Source of the DNA: GWC2-45-19 sp964358085
GTDB lineage: Bacteria; Patescibacteriota; Microgenomatia; CAZETR01; Amesbacteraceae
Length of the DNA: 14,475 bases
Direction: 5' to 3'
Assembly: GCA_964358085.1 (NCBI GenBank)
Contig: CAYHNU010000016.1
Coordinates: forward strand, 1-14,475
The notes under the pieces were generated by a model, which saw only the letters and a program-made list of their open reading frames with translations, ran no database searches and was not told where the DNA came from. The translations under genes and the position numbers were made by a program. Position 1 is the stretch's first letter; each line of letters starts with the position of its first letter. Of the stretch, positions 13,180 through 14,475 are shown piece by piece.

Positions 13180-13208
13180 ACTCTAAACTTTGGGTTTGAC
13201 CTTGTCAA
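13180..13208 (-). promoter_or_regulatory. Promoter of the coiled-coil gene
   Basis: TTGACA (13203-13208), a 17-base spacer and TAGAGT (13180-13185) on the - strand, starting at the base after the rplT stop codon. The first bases, TTGACAAGGTCAAAC, resemble those of the pheST promoter, TTGACAATGTCTAAAC. Confidence 0.7.
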
Positions 13209-13556
13209 CTATTTGACAGTAAAGCCGGCCTTTTTGACAATTTCTTTTAGAGTTTCTGGTTGGTGGGTGGCAAGTTCTGAAAGAACTTTGCGGTCTAGAT
13301 TGATATTGGCTTTTTTGAGGGCGGGAATGAATTTGGAATAGGTAATCCCGAGAGCGCGGAGGGCGGCATTGATGCGGATGATCCAGGTGGAGCGCAGGTC
13401 ACGGCGGCGCAAATGCCGGCCGGCGAAAGCGTATTGGCCGGCATGGATAGTTGCTTCACGGGCCACTTTATACAACCGGTTCTTAGTCATGCGGTAGCCT
13501 TTGGCCAAACGCAGAACCTTTTTGTGTCTTTGGAGGCGTGGTGATTTAACGCGCAT
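13209..13556 (-). CDS. rplT: 50S ribosomal protein L20
   Basis: L20 binds 23S rRNA early in large-subunit assembly. The 115 residues match the family length (115-120). The basic N-terminal half shows HKKVLRLAKGYRMTKNRLYKVARE and YAFAGRHLRRRDLRSTWIIRINAALR, and the globular C-terminal half YSKFIPALKKANINLDRKVLSELA. In enterobacteria L20 also represses its own operon by binding mRNA; nothing here shows that. ATG 13556 is one base after the rpmI stop. Confidence 0.97.
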   Translation of the reverse strand: MRVKSPRLQRHKKVLRLAKGYRMTKNRLYKVAREATIHAGQYAFAGRHLRRRDLRSTWIIRINAALRALGITYSKFIPALKKANINLDRKVLSELATHQPETLKEIVKKAGFTVK

Positions 13557-13557
13557 A

Positions 13558-13752
13558 TTATTTGCCTAAAATTAACTTGATTTTGCGGGCGCGGACTACG
13601 GGAAGTAACTTAACTTTCTTGTAGCGGCGGCGTTGGGCGGCGCTTTTGTGTGAGCGCAGATGGCCGCGGAAAGAACTGCGATGCAGAACTTTGCCGCGGG
13701 GTGTAACGCGGAAACGCTTGGAAATAGATTTTTTAGTTTTTAGCTTTGGCAT
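13558..13752 (-). CDS. rpmI: 50S ribosomal protein L35
   Basis: A 64-residue very basic protein: MPKLKTKKSISKRFRVTPRG, then HRSSFRGHLRSHKSAAQRRR, the family signature region. L35 is a large-subunit protein always near L20. ATG 13752 overlaps the 3' end of infC by 20 bases, and its stop is one base before rplT. Confidence 0.96.
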   Translation of the reverse strand: MPKLKTKKSISKRFRVTPRGKVLHRSSFRGHLRSHKSAAQRRRYKKVKLLPVVRARKIKLILGK

Positions 13753-14263
13753 TTTTGATAGGTGATAGGGTAGCTATATATTGGCGGCCGAACCATTTGG
13801 GTTGCTGATCAACAGCGGAAATATTGGAAAGCAGAGCAAAAGCTCGCTGCATAATTTTGTCGCCGAATTCTTTGTGACCTAATTGACGGCCGACGAATTT
13901 AACAGCGATACGCAGTTTATGGCCGTCCGTTAAAAATTCGCGGCCCCGGTTAATCTTGACCGAAAAATCGTTTTCGGCCATGAATGGCGTGAGGCGAATT
14001 TCTTTGAGATCGACCTTTTTTTGAGTAGATTTGGCCGCCCGTTCCTTCTTGGACAGTTGGTATTGAAACTTTTTGTAATCAATCAGCTTGACCACGGGAG
14101 GAGTTGCCATGGGCGCGATTTCTACCGCGTCTACTCCAGTTTCTCTGGCTTGGGAAAGAGCTTCTTCGCGAGTAACAACTCCAACCTGGGTTCCATCATC
14201 CCGCAACAGGCGCACTTCCTTAGCTTGGATCTGGGCGTTGATGCGGTAATGTGTCGTACTCAC
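13733..14263 (-). CDS. infC: Translation initiation factor IF-3
   Basis: IF-3 binds the 30S subunit and checks the start codon and initiator tRNA. It has 176 residues, the usual length. The N-domain has YRINAQIQAKEVRLLRDDG and GVVTREEALSQA (about 6-38), then the linker VVKLIDYKKFQYQLSKKE. The C-domain has KEIRLTPFMAENDFSVKI, RGREFLTDGHKLRIAVKFVG and GRQLGHKEFG. The GTG start at 14263 overlaps the thrS stop as GTGA, so translation is coupled. A TATAAT in the end of thrS, 12 bases upstream, may be chance. Confidence 0.96.
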   Translation of the reverse strand: MSTTHYRINAQIQAKEVRLLRDDGTQVGVVTREEALSQARETGVDAVEIAPMATPPVVKLIDYKKFQYQLSKKERAAKSTQKKVDLKEIRLTPFMAENDFSVKINRGREFLTDGHKLRIAVKFVGRQLGHKEFGDKIMQRAFALLSNISAVDQQPKWFGRQYIATLSPIKNAKAKN

Positions 14264-14475
14264 GAGACTTTAGCTATTATATCAGCTGTGACGCCCGAAA
14301 TAAACTTTGCAATAGATTTAGTGACGTTTTCTTTGTCTCCGCGGTGACGGATTGAGACTGATCCAGCCTCGGCCTCGCGGTCGCCGACAACCAGGATATA
14401 GGGAATTTTTTGCATTTCGGCGTCCCGAACTCTGGCATTGAGGGGTTCATTTTTGTCGTTGAGTTCAACTCTAAT
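14260..14475 (-). CDS. thrS: Threonine-tRNA ligase, C-terminal end (rest outside window)
   Basis: The last 71 codons of ThrRS, open to the window edge. The frame reads IRVELNDKNEPLNARVRDAE, then MQKIPYILVVGDREAEAG, SVSIRHRGDKENVTKSIAKF. This is the end of the anticodon-binding domain, matching family motifs for the VGDxE and R.RG.D blocks. It ends in TGA overlapping infC. The order thrS-infC-rpmI-rplT is one of the most conserved in bacteria and supports the call. Confidence 0.94.
   Translation of the reverse strand: MRVELNDKNEPLNARVRDAEMQKIPYILVVGDREAEAGSVSIRHRGDKENVTKSIAKFISGVTADIIAKVS

Noticed and set aside
14276..14281. TATAAT as the infC promoter
   Set aside because: It lies in thrS codons (Asp-Ile-Ile) with no -35 partner, and the GTGA overlap suggests coupling to thrS.
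14277..14468. 63-aa - strand frame at the right edge
   Set aside because: The neighbouring frame without a start codon reads as the ThrRS C-terminus; this one is its shadow.

Overview
The window looks like chromosome of a Patescibacteria (CPR) bacterium, most plausibly of the Microgenomates type. The grounds are compact overlapping operons, shortened versions of universal proteins (S16, RNase III, PheT), an acyl-carrier-like protein without its attachment serine, type IV pilus genes, and short AT-rich repeats inside housekeeping genes. The lineage is inference from style, not from a marker search. TGA ends many of the genes (pilM, pilO, rpsP, recG, pheS, thrS), so the standard bacterial code applies. 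The + strand is G-rich almost throughout, whichever strand is coding, except in one AT-rich island at about 5460-6765.

Left part, + strand: the end of pilM, then pilN and pilO, the inner-membrane platform of a type IV pilus. They converge, with a 50-bp tail-to-tail overlap, on a - strand operon read recG, rpmF, nusB, ACP-like, rnc, rpsP, khpA. That operon covers recombination, ribosomal proteins, rRNA antitermination and rRNA processing. rpmF (56 codons) is in it but is easy to miss.

Middle: an acquired-looking island of three near-identical hairpins (REP-like), a REP-associated tyrosine transposase and an AAC(6')-like acetyltransferase. It is followed by a 33-codon one-helix membrane protein divergent from a class A penicillin-binding protein. 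A possible small + strand gene lies between the PBP and the end of pheT.

Right part, - strand: thrS (C-terminal end only), infC, rpmI, rplT, a coiled-coil gene, a 15-codon leader peptide with an attenuator, an unknown 80-aa gene, pheS and pheT. This is the same core order as E. coli thrS-infC-rpmI-rplT-pheM-pheS-pheT.

The best find is between 12778 and 12914. A consensus sigma-70-type promoter is followed by an almost leaderless 15-codon ORF, MTAIQKTYSAFFFTS. It is followed by four RNA segments that can pair 1:2, 2:3 or 3:4, the last being a GC-rich hairpin with a U tract. This is the layout of a phenylalanine-sensing, ribosome-mediated attenuator for pheST, in the same place as E. coli pheM. 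The first gene it would control is an unknown 80-aa protein.

A second theme is that several first-in-operon genes have a TATAAT-like box only 6-12 bases before the start codon. This suggests leaderless or nearly leaderless mRNAs. No tRNA, rRNA or CRISPR array was seen.
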